Positions 56,023-64,000 of a DNA stretch of 64,000 nucleotides are shown here, one piece after another; position 1 is the first letter of the stretch, and every line of letters begins with the position of its first letter. Source of the DNA: Lysobacterales bacterium (lineage in GTDB: Bacteria; Pseudomonadota; Gammaproteobacteria; Xanthomonadales; SZUA-36). The translations under genes were made by a program, and so were the position numbers. Below the pieces are notes generated by a model. It was not told the origin of the DNA. It did not search any database and worked only from the letters and a program-made list of their open reading frames with translations. The stretch covers positions 1 to 64,000 of the forward strand of contig JABAAB010000078.1 in the NCBI GenBank assembly GCA_014238945.1. The letters are read 5' to 3'.

Positions 56023-57834
56023 GTGGTGGGCAAAGTACAAACAAATACTAAAACTGCATTGCTGCTGGCATGCTTGATGCTCAGCGGTTGCGGCGAACCT
56101 CCGTCCACTCAATCTGAAAAACCGGTCAAAGTCTATCGCCACGCCATGGACGGCGCTCCGGGTTCGCTTGATCCGGCACAGGCGGCATCCGTTTACGCCA
56201 ATTTCATGGTCGTAAATCTGTACGACACACTTTATCGATACAAATACCTGGCCCGCCCGTACCGCTTGCACCCCAATCTCGCTGCAGATATGCCGACAAT
56301 ATCAATGGATGGCTTACAGCTGACGATTCCAATTAAAAAGGGGGTGCATTTCATTGATGATCCTGCTTTTGAAAATGGCATCGGCAGGGAGGTAAGAGCG
56401 CAGGATTTTGTATATTCCATCAAACGGCATTTCGACCCGAAAACGCGTGCCCAGGGTGCCTGGTTATGGCAGAACCGTATCGAAGGCCTGGATGAATGGA
56501 AGTCCCGGGGTTCCAACTATGACAACGAAATTTCTGGTCTGCGAGCTCTGGATGACCATACCATCCAGATTACCCTGACACGACCGTTTCCTCAATTGCT
56601 ACACACCCTGACACAGGGTTACTCATCGGTGGTACCCCAGGAAGCCATTGACCTGTACGGGCAGCAGCTATCCAGTCACCCGGTCGGTTCCGGTCCATAC
56701 CAGATGGTCAGCCGGGACCCCGTACGGGCAGTACTGGCCAGGAATCCGGCCTTTCGTGCGGAGCCCTTCGATCTGCAAACCGAAGGATTCGACAAGCCAA
56801 CTCAGGGCGGTTTGGGACTGGAAATATTGCAAGGTCGTGTGCCCCCGTTCACAGACCGTCTCGAACTGGAATTCATCACCGAGGACGCTGCGCGCTGGAA
56901 CGCATTTTCAGCAGGCGAGGTGCACTTCATCAAGGTTCCGGTAAGCCAGTTTGATAGCGTGTTGAGTGGCCGTGATCCACTGGCCCTGAGTCCGCAATTT
57001 GAGAACATCTACCAATTCCGGGCCTCGCAGGATGCAGGTTTCATTTACACCAACTTCAATATGGCCGATGAAAGTATCGGCTATCATCCCGACCAGCGAC
57101 AGAATGACAGAAACCGCCTGCTGCGTTGTGCGATGGTAAAGGCCTTTGACTGGGAAAAAAGAAACGAGATCTTTTTTTACGGCATCGGGCGCGTATTCCC
57201 CGGTGTCCTGCCACCGTCGGTTCCCGAATATGATGCAAACGGCGACAGCGGTTATATCCTTCGCGACCTGGAAGGCGCACGAAAATTACTTCAGGAAGGT
57301 GAATGGAATGAGGATAATCTGCCGGTACTTGAGTATGGTTTCCCCAACAGTGTGACCGAGCGACAGATCTTTGAGCAGTTTCGAAACTTCATGATGGATA
57401 TTGGCTATCCCCCAGAAAAGATCCGACCACTGATATTTGCTACTTACGGTGATTACCAGCGGGCTTACTCTCAGGGAAAAGTGACCTTGATCAACAGCAG
57501 TTGGACAATGGATTACCCAGATGCAGAAAACAATATGCAACTGTATTTTGGACCCAACGCAGCACCCGGTTCCAATTCGTCCAATTATGATAACCCCGAG
57601 TACAACCGGCTTTACCGGTCTGCCTCTTCCCTGCATGAATCACCTGAACGCACCCGTATTTATCGCCAGATGAACCAGTTGTTGATCAATGATTGTGCGA
57701 GTATCACCGGTATCTCCAGGACCCTGTTGTTTCTGTGGGACAAGCAGGCACTGATGGTACCCGACCGGTCTTTTCTCGGCGGCTACTATCTGAGGTTTGT
57801 TGAGATATTGGACTCCACAACCGTTGTCCCATGA
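56023..57834 (+). CDS. peptide ABC transporter substrate-binding lipoprotein
   Basis: This is a family 5 solute-binding protein. The GTG chosen as start gives a lipoprotein signal (TALLLACLMLSGC) with Cys at 23; another GTG is 75 bases upstream. The domain begins VYRHAMDGAPGSLDPAQAASVYANFMVVNLYDTLYRYKYLARPYRLHPNLAADMP and includes VRAQDFVYSIKRHFDP, LTRPFPQLLHTLTQGYSSVVPQEAIDLYG and SHPVGSGPYQMVSR. The length (about 600) resembles YejA/OppA-type binders. Two permease genes and two ATPase genes follow with overlapping ends, so the five encode a complete di- or oligopeptide importer. Confidence 0.88.
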   Translation: MVGKVQTNTKTALLLACLMLSGCGEPPSTQSEKPVKVYRHAMDGAPGSLDPAQAASVYANFMVVNLYDTLYRYKYLARPYRLHPNLAADMPTISMDGLQLTIPIKKGVHFIDDPAFENGIGREVRAQDFVYSIKRHFDPKTRAQGAWLWQNRIEGLDEWKSRGSNYDNEISGLRALDDHTIQITLTRPFPQLLHTLTQGYSSVVPQEAIDLYGQQLSSHPVGSGPYQMVSRDPVRAVLARNPAFRAEPFDLQTEGFDKPTQGGLGLEILQGRVPPFTDRLELEFITEDAARWNAFSAGEVHFIKVPVSQFDSVLSGRDPLALSPQFENIYQFRASQDAGFIYTNFNMADESIGYHPDQRQNDRNRLLRCAMVKAFDWEKRNEIFFYGIGRVFPGVLPPSVPEYDANGDSGYILRDLEGARKLLQEGEWNEDNLPVLEYGFPNSVTERQIFEQFRNFMMDIGYPPEKIRPLIFATYGDYQRAYSQGKVTLINSSWTMDYPDAENNMQLYFGPNAAPGSNSSNYDNPEYNRLYRSASSLHESPERTRIYRQMNQLLINDCASITGISRTLLFLWDKQALMVPDRSFLGGYYLRFVEILDSTTVVP

Positions 57835-58784
57835 AAGAGATTTCTTTTATAACCCGCAGATTGTTGTATGGCATCGTGTTGGTCGTAGGGGTGACATTCA
57901 TCAGTTTCCTCCTGATGGTGTATTTTGGCCCGGACAAGACCTTTGAGTTGATCGGTAAAAACCCGACTTCACAACAGATAGCAGAAGTACGGCAGTCATT
58001 GGGTTATGACCGGCCATTCCTGTTGCGTTATGTTGATTACCTGTTCGAACTTGGCACACTTGACCTGGGTCTGTCAGATACCAGTGGTGAACCGGTGGAG
58101 TCGGTTCTTGCCCGTAGCCTGCCGATATCGATCGCACTGGTTGTACCGGGATTCATACTGGGAAACCTGCTGGGTCTGGGCTTTGCACTGTTTGCTGCCT
58201 GGAATCGTGGCCGCTGGCCGGACAAGCTGATCATGGGTGCATCCGTGATGGGTATGAGTATCAGCTTCCTTGTTATCATCATCGTCTTGCAGGTGTTCTT
58301 GTGCACACCGTACGGCCTTAATATCTTTCCTGTCCGTGGCTGGCAGGTCCACGATTTCTCTTCCTACCTGCACTACGTGAGCGTACCCACACTGGCGCTG
58401 GTGCTGGTCACGCTGGGTTACAACACCCGTTTTTACCGTGCAGTGATGGTAGAGGAAATCGCGCGTGACCATATCCGGACTTTGCGCGCATTCGGGGCAT
58501 CATCCTTTGAAATCCTGTTCAGGCATGTATTAAAGAACAGCCTGATACCGGTATTGACCAGGGTGATGTTTTCCGTACCATTTGTGTTGATATCAGGCAG
58601 TCTTTTACTGGAAAGTTTCTTTGGTATACCGGGTATTGGCCTGGTGACATTTAACGCGATCACCAGTGGCGACCAACCCATATTGAAAGCGGTTGTTGGC
58701 CTCACAGGTGTGCTGTTCGTGATGGCATTGACGTTGAACGACCTGCTTTACGGTGTGGTCGATCCCAGGGTGGAAAGCAGCTGA
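57831..58784 (+). CDS. peptide ABC transporter permease (DppB/YejB-like)
   Basis: This 317-residue inner-membrane permease has six to seven helices and the binding-protein-dependent loop YHVSVPTLALVLVTLGYNTRFYRAVMVEEIARDHIRTLRAFGASSFEILFRHVLKNSLIPVLTRV, carrying the EAA-like motif contacting the ATPases. The N-terminal part (RRLLYGIVLVVGVTFISFLLMVYFGPDKTFEL) is typical of DppB-like subunits. It starts inside the end of the binding-protein gene (four-base overlap) and shares a one-base overlap with the next permease. Confidence 0.9.
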   Translation: MKEISFITRRLLYGIVLVVGVTFISFLLMVYFGPDKTFELIGKNPTSQQIAEVRQSLGYDRPFLLRYVDYLFELGTLDLGLSDTSGEPVESVLARSLPISIALVVPGFILGNLLGLGFALFAAWNRGRWPDKLIMGASVMGMSISFLVIIIVLQVFLCTPYGLNIFPVRGWQVHDFSSYLHYVSVPTLALVLVTLGYNTRFYRAVMVEEIARDHIRTLRAFGASSFEILFRHVLKNSLIPVLTRVMFSVPFVLISGSLLLESFFGIPGIGLVTFNAITSGDQPILKAVVGLTGVLFVMALTLNDLLYGVVDPRVESS

Positions 58785-59620
58785 TGCACTCTGTCTGGCA
58801 ACGGCTGAAATCCGACCACTACGGTATGGGTGGCCTGCTGGTCGTGGCACTTTTTGCGCTAGCGACACTAACGGTATGGACCGGATTGTTTGGCCAGGGT
58901 TGGGCGGAAGTCAGTGGCAATAGTTGGGAAAGCACCAGCGCCGCGCACTGGTTCGGCACCAATCTGCTTGGCCAGGATATTTTTCAACGCACACTGTTCG
59001 GTGCTGCAACCGCGTTTGAAGTCGGTTTGGTGGTGACGGGCTTTTCGACCCTGCTCGGTGCCATACTCGGGGGCCTGTCAGGTTGGTACAGCAAGGGCTG
59101 GGTGGACGAGATCATCCTGTGGATCAAGGGTGTACTTGACTCGATTCCTTTTTACCTGTTTGCAGCAGCGGTGGCTTTTGCCCTGCAGGGCAGACCGTGG
59201 GCCATGCACCTGGCCATGATCGTTACCTTCTGGACCACCACTGCTCGAATTGTGCGTGGGGAGGTGATACGCATTCGTCAACAGGAATTCATTGAGGCCG
59301 CACGTGCCATCGGTCTGAGTCAATTGACCATACTGTTCCGTCATGTATTACCCAATACCGTTCACATTCTGCTGGTGCAGGCCACCATCGTGTTTGTCGC
59401 AGCAATCAAAACCGAGGTCATTCTCAGCTTCCTCGGTCTGGGTATCCAGGACGGCGTCAGCTGGGGTCTGATGCTGGCAGAGAGTTCACAGGAGGTGCTG
59501 GCCGGTCATTTCGGAAACTTCATCGCAGCAAGTGCAGCCCTGTTCCTGTTGCTGATGGGTTTCAATCTGCTGGCTGATGCCTTGCAGGACGCAACCGACA
59601 CACGTGGAGCCATGACATGA
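58784..59620 (+). CDS. peptide ABC transporter permease (DppC/YejE-like)
   Basis: This 278-residue partner permease has six helices. The EAA-like motif EFIEAARAIGLSQLTILFRHVLPNTVHILLVQATIVFVAAIKTEVILSFLGLGIQDGVSWGLMLAES is characteristic of the second permease in peptide importers. Its N-terminal soluble segment (HWFGTNLLGQDIFQRTLFGA) carries the conserved GTNxLGQD motif. It overlaps both neighbours by one and four bases, which implies coupled translation. Confidence 0.9.
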   Translation: MHSVWQRLKSDHYGMGGLLVVALFALATLTVWTGLFGQGWAEVSGNSWESTSAAHWFGTNLLGQDIFQRTLFGAATAFEVGLVVTGFSTLLGAILGGLSGWYSKGWVDEIILWIKGVLDSIPFYLFAAAVAFALQGRPWAMHLAMIVTFWTTTARIVRGEVIRIRQQEFIEAARAIGLSQLTILFRHVLPNTVHILLVQATIVFVAAIKTEVILSFLGLGIQDGVSWGLMLAESSQEVLAGHFGNFIAASAALFLLLMGFNLLADALQDATDTRGAMT

Positions 59621-60588
59621 GTGCGCCGGTGCTTGAAATTGCGAACCTGAGTATATGGCTCGACACCACCACGGGCCGCAGGCAGGTGGTGGACAACATC
59701 AGCTTCAGTATTGAAGCAGGTGACACCACCGGGCTTGTCGGCGAGTCCGGTTGCGGCAAGACCATGACAGCACTTGCCATTTTGGGTCTGTTGCCCGCCT
59801 CCAATACACATATGCGCTGCTCTTTCATCAAGGTCAAAGGAAGAGATATGCTCGGATTGGATGGGCAACAGCGACGACAGGTTCTTGGCCATGACATTGC
59901 CATGGTATTTCAACAACCCGGTACCGCACTCGATCCCGTATTCACCATAGGTCAGCAGATCAGTTCCGTTTACCGACGTCACATCGGAGGCAGCAGGGAA
60001 AGCGCCAACAGGGCCACATTGAAGTCCCTTGAACAAACCGGCTTTGACCACCCAGAAGAAATCGTCCGGACCTATCCGCACCAGTTGTCCGGTGGAATGA
60101 AGCAACTGGCCATGATCGCCATGGCTTCCATATGTCATCCCGCGGTGTTGATTGCCGATGAACCAACCACCGCCCTGGACAACACCACGCAGGCCTTGAT
60201 CATAAAACAGCTGCAGCGTTTAAGAACCGCACATGGCACTGCAATATTATTGATTTCTCATGACCTGGCAGTGATTCGAAGCCTGTGTCGGGAGGTACTG
60301 GTCATGTATTGTGGCCGCTTACTGGAAAAAACCGATTGCACCCGGTTGTTTTCAACACCCCGTCACCCCTACAGTGCAGGATTGATATCGTGCATCCCGA
60401 TTATCAGCCCGCAAAGACCTGGGAGTATCAATACCATACCTGGACAGGTGCCGGTATCCACGGATCTGCCGACAGGCTGCCATTTTTCGCCCAGGTGTGA
60501 CCGGACGGTGGACCGGTGTCAGCAATCCGTGCCTCAATTTGAAACCGATGGCGACCATCAGGTTGCCTGTTTCAGGCCGTTGCCATGA
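59617..60588 (+). CDS. peptide ABC transporter ATP-binding protein (DppD-like)
   Basis: This 323-residue ATPase has Walker A GESGCGKTM, a FQQPGTALDPVF Q-loop region, the signature LSGGMKQLAMIAMA, Walker B VLIADEPTTALDNTTQ and the switch His in SHDLAV. The DppD-type C-terminal oligopeptide-binding extension ends GCHFSPRCDRTVDRCQQSVPQFETDGDHQVACFRPLP, where four Cys could hold an iron-sulphur cluster as in DppD-family proteins. A small change from the usual ALDVTTQ to ALDNTTQ is noted. The gene overlaps both neighbours by four bases. Confidence 0.9.
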   Translation: MSAPVLEIANLSIWLDTTTGRRQVVDNISFSIEAGDTTGLVGESGCGKTMTALAILGLLPASNTHMRCSFIKVKGRDMLGLDGQQRRQVLGHDIAMVFQQPGTALDPVFTIGQQISSVYRRHIGGSRESANRATLKSLEQTGFDHPEEIVRTYPHQLSGGMKQLAMIAMASICHPAVLIADEPTTALDNTTQALIIKQLQRLRTAHGTAILLISHDLAVIRSLCREVLVMYCGRLLEKTDCTRLFSTPRHPYSAGLISCIPIISPQRPGSINTIPGQVPVSTDLPTGCHFSPRCDRTVDRCQQSVPQFETDGDHQVACFRPLP

Positions 60589-61373
60589 ATCCTCCCGGCC
60601 AGCCATTGCTCGATATACGCAATCTCAGTTTGAGCTATAACCGCCGTGGTACGAGTATTGACAAACGGATGGCGGTGGACCGGGTCAGCTTCAGCATCCA
60701 ATCTGGAAGGATACTCGGACTGGTGGGTGCATCAGGTGCTGGCAAAAGCAGCATCGCAAGGGCAATCCTGCGTCTGATTGAAGCGGATTCCGGTGAAATT
60801 CTTTACCGGGGCAATGATATCCGAGTGATGAATTCCAGCCGGTTAATGGAACTGCGTGGCCAGGTTCAGATCATTTTTCAGGACGCTGGAGCTTCTTTGA
60901 GTCCAAGACGCACCATAGCCCGGACATTGCTTGAGCCAATGCAGCATTTTTCAATCGGCGATCCGGCTTCAAGACAGGAAAAAATGTGCAGGGTATTGGA
61001 AACCGTGGGATTGGATAGTGAAGTGTTACGTCGTTACCCGCATCAATTTTCCAGTGGCCAGCAACAACGTATTGCCATCGCCCGGGCGCTTGTCACCGAC
61101 CCCGGGTTACTGATTGCCGATGAAGCGGTTGCGGCACTTGACGTCTCGGTTCAGGCACAGATTCTTCAGCTGATACAAAAGCTTCAAGTGGATCATGGAA
61201 TCACATGCCTGTTTATATCTCATGACCTGTCGGTGATCCGCCAGATCGCTGATGAAGTGGCCGTAATGTTTGAGGGTCGCTTGGTCGAGCACACGCCCGT
61301 CGACGATTTTTTTACCCGGCCATCTCATCCATACAGCGCAAGTCTGTTGGATGCAGCGGTCCGTTTTGCGTAG
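60585..61373 (+). CDS. peptide ABC transporter ATP-binding protein (DppF-like)
   Basis: This 262-residue ATPase has Walker A GASGAGKSS, signature FSSGQQQRIAIARAL (Ser where Gly is usual), Walker B LLIADEAVAALDVSVQAQ (Ala where Pro is usual), and switch SHDLSVIRQI. These are conservative changes and the nucleotide-binding residues themselves are present, so it is probably active. It lacks the long C-terminal extension of many DppF proteins and ends in SASLLDAAVRFA. It closes the peptide importer operon. Confidence 0.88.
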   Translation: MNPPGQPLLDIRNLSLSYNRRGTSIDKRMAVDRVSFSIQSGRILGLVGASGAGKSSIARAILRLIEADSGEILYRGNDIRVMNSSRLMELRGQVQIIFQDAGASLSPRRTIARTLLEPMQHFSIGDPASRQEKMCRVLETVGLDSEVLRRYPHQFSSGQQQRIAIARALVTDPGLLIADEAVAALDVSVQAQILQLIQKLQVDHGITCLFISHDLSVIRQIADEVAVMFEGRLVEHTPVDDFFTRPSHPYSASLLDAAVRFA

Positions 61374-61403
61374 AATGCCAGTATGACTTCTCCGGGGAAA
61401 CCA

Positions 61404-61871
61404 ATGACCGCACAAAAGCCCAAGACGTGGGTCTTGTTAATAAGCTCAGCGTTACTTTGCATTGCATGTGGCGACAAGCTAATTCGCGGTGCATCACCCA
61501 TAGTACGCATGAATGAGCTCAGTCATCAGAGCCAGGTAATCAACCTGCAACTAAGTATTCGTAACCTCAATGGCGTACCTCTTGATGTTCAAAATATAAA
61601 TGTCAGCCTGTCTGCCAAAGACGAGTTGCTGTTTTCCTACAATGGTCCGGCGCAGACCAACATTGTCGCCAATGGCACCGAAGTGTGGGCTATGCAAGAT
61701 GAAGAACGTGAGGCCGGCCGTGTGCTGCTCGACAAGTTGCAAAGCGGGGATATCAACAGCCTGCCTTACACGCTCAAGGGTTCGGTCACGAGTGTTGAAG
61801 ATGGCACGCTCAATTTTGAGCACACGGGTCATATCTACAACGTTCCGGGACGATCTGGTCATTTTCGCTGA
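61404..61871 (+). CDS. LEA14-like (WHy-domain) lipoprotein
   Basis: This 155-residue protein starts at the ATG after GGGGAAA (an upstream ATG at 61383 is less well placed). The N-terminal signal TWVLLISSALLCIACGDK places a lipobox Cys near residue 22. The rest resembles the late-embryogenesis-abundant type 2 (WHy) fold: SPIVRMNELSHQSQVINLQLSIRNLNGVPLDVQNINVSLSAKDELLFSY, followed by LPYTLKGSVTSVEDGTLNFEHTGHIYNVP. Related bacterial lipoproteins are linked to desiccation or envelope stress, but the function of this one is unknown. It begins 31 bases after the peptide importer. Confidence 0.65.
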   Translation: MTAQKPKTWVLLISSALLCIACGDKLIRGASPIVRMNELSHQSQVINLQLSIRNLNGVPLDVQNINVSLSAKDELLFSYNGPAQTNIVANGTEVWAMQDEEREAGRVLLDKLQSGDINSLPYTLKGSVTSVEDGTLNFEHTGHIYNVPGRSGHFR

Positions 61872-61965
61872 TACCGTTCAACCGTTGTTTGACGCTCGCG
61901 GATACGCCAGTTAACCTGTACTCCCTGAATTTCAACAATCCAAAGAATTACCCACAGGAATCACG

Positions 61966-62529
61966 ATGTCTTTGCATATCAGTTTTGAGCTCAGTGAATC
62001 GGACGTGAATCACTTCCGCGAGGTGATGCAACGCGGATGCCAGACCAACCAGGGCGCTAGCAGCCAACAAATTATTGACCAGGCAAACAAACTGCTGGAT
62101 GAAATCAATCGCTCTGATGCCTCGGATTTCATTCGCGACCGTATGAATCAACTGGAGGTACTTGTCGCCATGATTGTTGACACGGGTTGGGGTCTGATAG
62201 AAGAAGACAGGGAACGTGTATTGGCCGCATTATCATATTTTTCCGAACCGGAAGACCTGATTCCGGACGACATTCCGGGACTGGGTTTTCTCGACGATGC
62301 CATCATGATCGAAATCGCCTGCAGTGAACTAGAATTCGAAATTCATGCATACAAGGAATTCGTCATGTACCGCGCTGCTGAAGCCGGCCGGCGTGGTGAG
62401 GATGCACCAACACCAAGACGATCCGACTGGCTGGAAGAACGCCGACAACAATTGCATTCAAGAATGCGCCGGCGGCGTAAGGGCCGGCGTGGAAGCGGCA
62501 CCTCCAAGTCACCTTTTTCATTGCTCTGA
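61966..62529 (+). CDS. YkvA/DUF1232-family protein
   Basis: This 187-residue protein has the DUF1232 signature in the middle: AALSYFSEPEDLIPDDIPGLGFLDDAIMIEIACSELEFEIHAY. In other family members this segment is a membrane-associated helical hairpin. Before it lies a helical domain with SSQQIIDQANKLLDEINRSDASDFIRDRMNQLEVLVAMIVDT, and after it a strongly basic tail (SRMRRRRKGRRGSGTSKSP). AGGA precedes the ATG. Its end overlaps the next gene, so the two are probably translated together. No cellular role is established for the family. Confidence 0.8.
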   Translation: MSLHISFELSESDVNHFREVMQRGCQTNQGASSQQIIDQANKLLDEINRSDASDFIRDRMNQLEVLVAMIVDTGWGLIEEDRERVLAALSYFSEPEDLIPDDIPGLGFLDDAIMIEIACSELEFEIHAYKEFVMYRAAEAGRRGEDAPTPRRSDWLEERRQQLHSRMRRRRKGRRGSGTSKSPFSLL

Positions 62530-63805
62530 TCTCCACACCCGGGCGCTGGCCCTACAGCCCGACCACCCGGCACCACGGCTTGCCTGTGTGTTTGATCAGC
62601 TGCAATACCAGCCAACACATCTGTTGAGGAAACCCGCACACGGTATGACATCGATCGGGCATCGATACATCCTGGTTGGTATTGAGACCGACCCAGGCCG
62701 CTATCACGGCGAGCATGCCAGTCGGCCAATGCTGCTGGATCGTAGTGCCGCTGAGCAAGTACTTGCACACATTGCTGCTGACCTGAAAAAGCTGTTGCCG
62801 TTGGTGCATCAATGTTCGATGACGATGGCGGGCGCCCTGTTTGACCAGACCCAGGTGCTGAGACCTCAGCTACCGGTATTTGCCGCTCTTGAAACTCTGC
62901 AGAAATCCAGTAATCCCGGCAATGATTTTCAACCGCGAGTGTTGAGTATCGGTGCATCTGAAGATCAGATGCCACTGGCAGACCTGCAACCATTTAAAAA
63001 CATCCCGCTTGGACTGCTGCAAATATTACCGGTCCTGATCAGCGGCCCCGCCGAATTCCTAAATCCCCTGGCAGATGAAATGGAGCACCGGTTTCTTGAA
63101 CATGGCCAGTTGTCTGCCCAATCCGCCATGGGTCTGGAATCTCATTTCCGGGTGTCGGTAAACCACACCCGTCTGATGACCCTCACCGACCTCAACGCAC
63201 TGTTGCGTCTGCAACTGGAGCACTACGGCTTTCTTCCATTGTGGGAATTGCTTGATGCGGCCATCACAAACCCGGCGGAAGAACTCGAGGTTGAAACAAT
63301 CGGTGGAATCAGGTTCAGTAGGCGAAATGGAGCGGTTCATGTATTCTTTGAATCTTTTGACTACTGGGCGAGCCAGGGTGGTGGTGCCGCAATTGCAGCT
63401 GAGAAACAGCGCTTGCAGTCAGCTTATGTGGACTGGACACGTGAGTACCGGCGTTACCTGACCATGCTGACCGCACACGGTGTCGAGGTCGTCCAGCATC
63501 TGCCCGGTCAGCCCGATGTCGCCCTGGCAGATACCTATTTGGTCGAAAAATCCACCATGGCGCCTGGCTGCCGTCCGGCAACGGTAACCGAACACAGCGC
63601 CGGAGACCTGGGCACCGTCGCGATTACGGTTATTGACCGGCAACGCCAGATTAATTTTTATCCATTGCTTGCCAGGGGGCTCAACGATGTGCAGCAGCAT
63701 ATTCGTGACCGGGGCATGGACGGTGATGCTGCCTTTCCTGGCAGGATTTGTTACGACGAAAATTCCCGTCAATTGGTTGCGGATAATTTACCCCGTGAAA
63801 TATGA
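62489..63805 (+). CDS. conserved protein of unknown function
   Basis: The start is not certain. A GTG with AAGGGC five bases before it gives 438 residues; an ATG further upstream lies inside the YkvA-like gene and would add 48 basic, low-complexity residues that look wrong. The protein is soluble, with no transmembrane segments and no recognised catalytic motif. Notable stretches are LLEVWEL-like LLRLQLEHYGFLPLWELLDAAI, GGIRFSRRNGAVHVFFESFDYWASQGGG and a tail ending in RDRGMDGDAAFPGRICYDENSRQLVADNLPREI. Its stop overlaps the following SET-domain gene by four bases. The three overlapping genes here (YkvA-like, this one, SET) probably form one functional unit. Confidence 0.65.
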   Translation: MEAAPPSHLFHCSDLHTRALALQPDHPAPRLACVFDQLQYQPTHLLRKPAHGMTSIGHRYILVGIETDPGRYHGEHASRPMLLDRSAAEQVLAHIAADLKKLLPLVHQCSMTMAGALFDQTQVLRPQLPVFAALETLQKSSNPGNDFQPRVLSIGASEDQMPLADLQPFKNIPLGLLQILPVLISGPAEFLNPLADEMEHRFLEHGQLSAQSAMGLESHFRVSVNHTRLMTLTDLNALLRLQLEHYGFLPLWELLDAAITNPAEELEVETIGGIRFSRRNGAVHVFFESFDYWASQGGGAAIAAEKQRLQSAYVDWTREYRRYLTMLTAHGVEVVQHLPGQPDVALADTYLVEKSTMAPGCRPATVTEHSAGDLGTVAITVIDRQRQINFYPLLARGLNDVQQHIRDRGMDGDAAFPGRICYDENSRQLVADNLPREI

Positions 63806-64000
63806 ACAGTGCCACTTCAGCTCAAAGTAAAAACCGCCTGGTCTATGTCGCAGACTCGGAAATCCATGAACGGGGGTTGTTCGCAGCACAGAACATTCCT
63901 GCAGGCACGCTGATAGGTCACTATGATGGACCTGAGACACGGCAAAACGGCAGGTATGTCCTGTGGGTCCAGGCCAGTTCAGACGGTGAACATGTAAAAA
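63802..64000 (+). CDS. SET-domain protein, 5' part (cut by the window end)
   Basis: The first 66 residues read MNSATSAQSKNRLVYVADSEIHERGLFAAQNIPAGTLIGHYDGPETRQNGRYVLWVQASSDGEHVK. The pattern VxxSxIHxRGLFAAxxIPAGTxIxxYxG...YVLWV is the start of a SET domain, a lysine-methyltransferase fold best known from eukaryotic chromatin and present in scattered bacteria. The catalytic NH and Y motifs lie beyond the window, so activity cannot be judged. The ATG overlaps the stop of the preceding gene by four bases (ATGA), so it is translated from the same message. Confidence 0.75.
   Translation, partial: MNSATSAQSKNRLVYVADSEIHERGLFAAQNIPAGTLIGHYDGPETRQNGRYVLWVQASSDGEHVK

Overview
The window looks like chromosomal DNA of a free-living, probably marine or sediment gammaproteobacterium. 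The supporting genes are an mla phospholipid transport operon, an Fnr/HemN pair, cytochrome cd1 nitrite reductase, NhaD, a TRAP transporter, TonB receptors and many signal-peptide hydrolases of the type common in the Xanthomonadales/Chromatiales/Woeseiaceae neighbourhood. The exact lineage is an inference. No rRNA, tRNA, CRISPR array or phage block was seen.

Layout. 0-5 kb: an IS110-family element, an agmatinase-like ureohydrolase, and a decayed hybrid histidine kinase. 5-9 kb: a luciferase-like monooxygenase, a PadR regulator paired with a HAAS-type membrane protein, and small genes. 9-14.4 kb: a DPP-IV-type peptidase, then a run of broken genes (frameshifted HEXXH-like secreted protein, LysR tail with an amber codon, anchor-protein tail, sigma factor reduced to region 4, isoprenylcysteine methyltransferase tail). 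14.4-20 kb (minus strand): hybrid histidine kinase, CheY-like regulator, cyclopropane-fatty-acid synthase overlapping a membrane-anchored GST, and a radical SAM stub. 20-28 kb (plus strand): acyl-CoA synthetase, S41 peptidase, cobalamin riboswitch with a BtuB-like receptor, and an O-antigen ligase pair. 28-35 kb: S10 carboxypeptidase, DUF2165 protein, exported methyltransferase-like protein, a large secreted metallopeptidase and a hydroxyacid dehydrogenase.

35-44 kb is an anaerobic/nitrite-respiration island: fnr and hemN divergent from a haem-type TonB receptor, then nirS and a porin. Three Fnr/Dnr-like sites lie in its intergenic regions, two of them at class II spacing from a -10-like hexamer. 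The NirS protein carries an extra cytochrome c domain at its N terminus. 44-50.6 kb: NhaD, a complete TatT-DctPQM TRAP system and a MobA-like nucleotidyltransferase.

50.9-64 kb: a urate-hydroxylase-like membrane protein, then a stretch of about 840 bases without a protein gene that holds a strong candidate for a stand-alone structured RNA of about 415 nt, with its own promoter and terminator. After it come an mlaFEDC-mlaA operon, a five-gene dipeptide/oligopeptide ABC importer, a lipoprotein, a YkvA-like protein, a large unrecognised protein and the start of a SET-domain protein. The RNA locus is the best candidate here for something undescribed; the fused NirS and the gene-fragment junctions come next.
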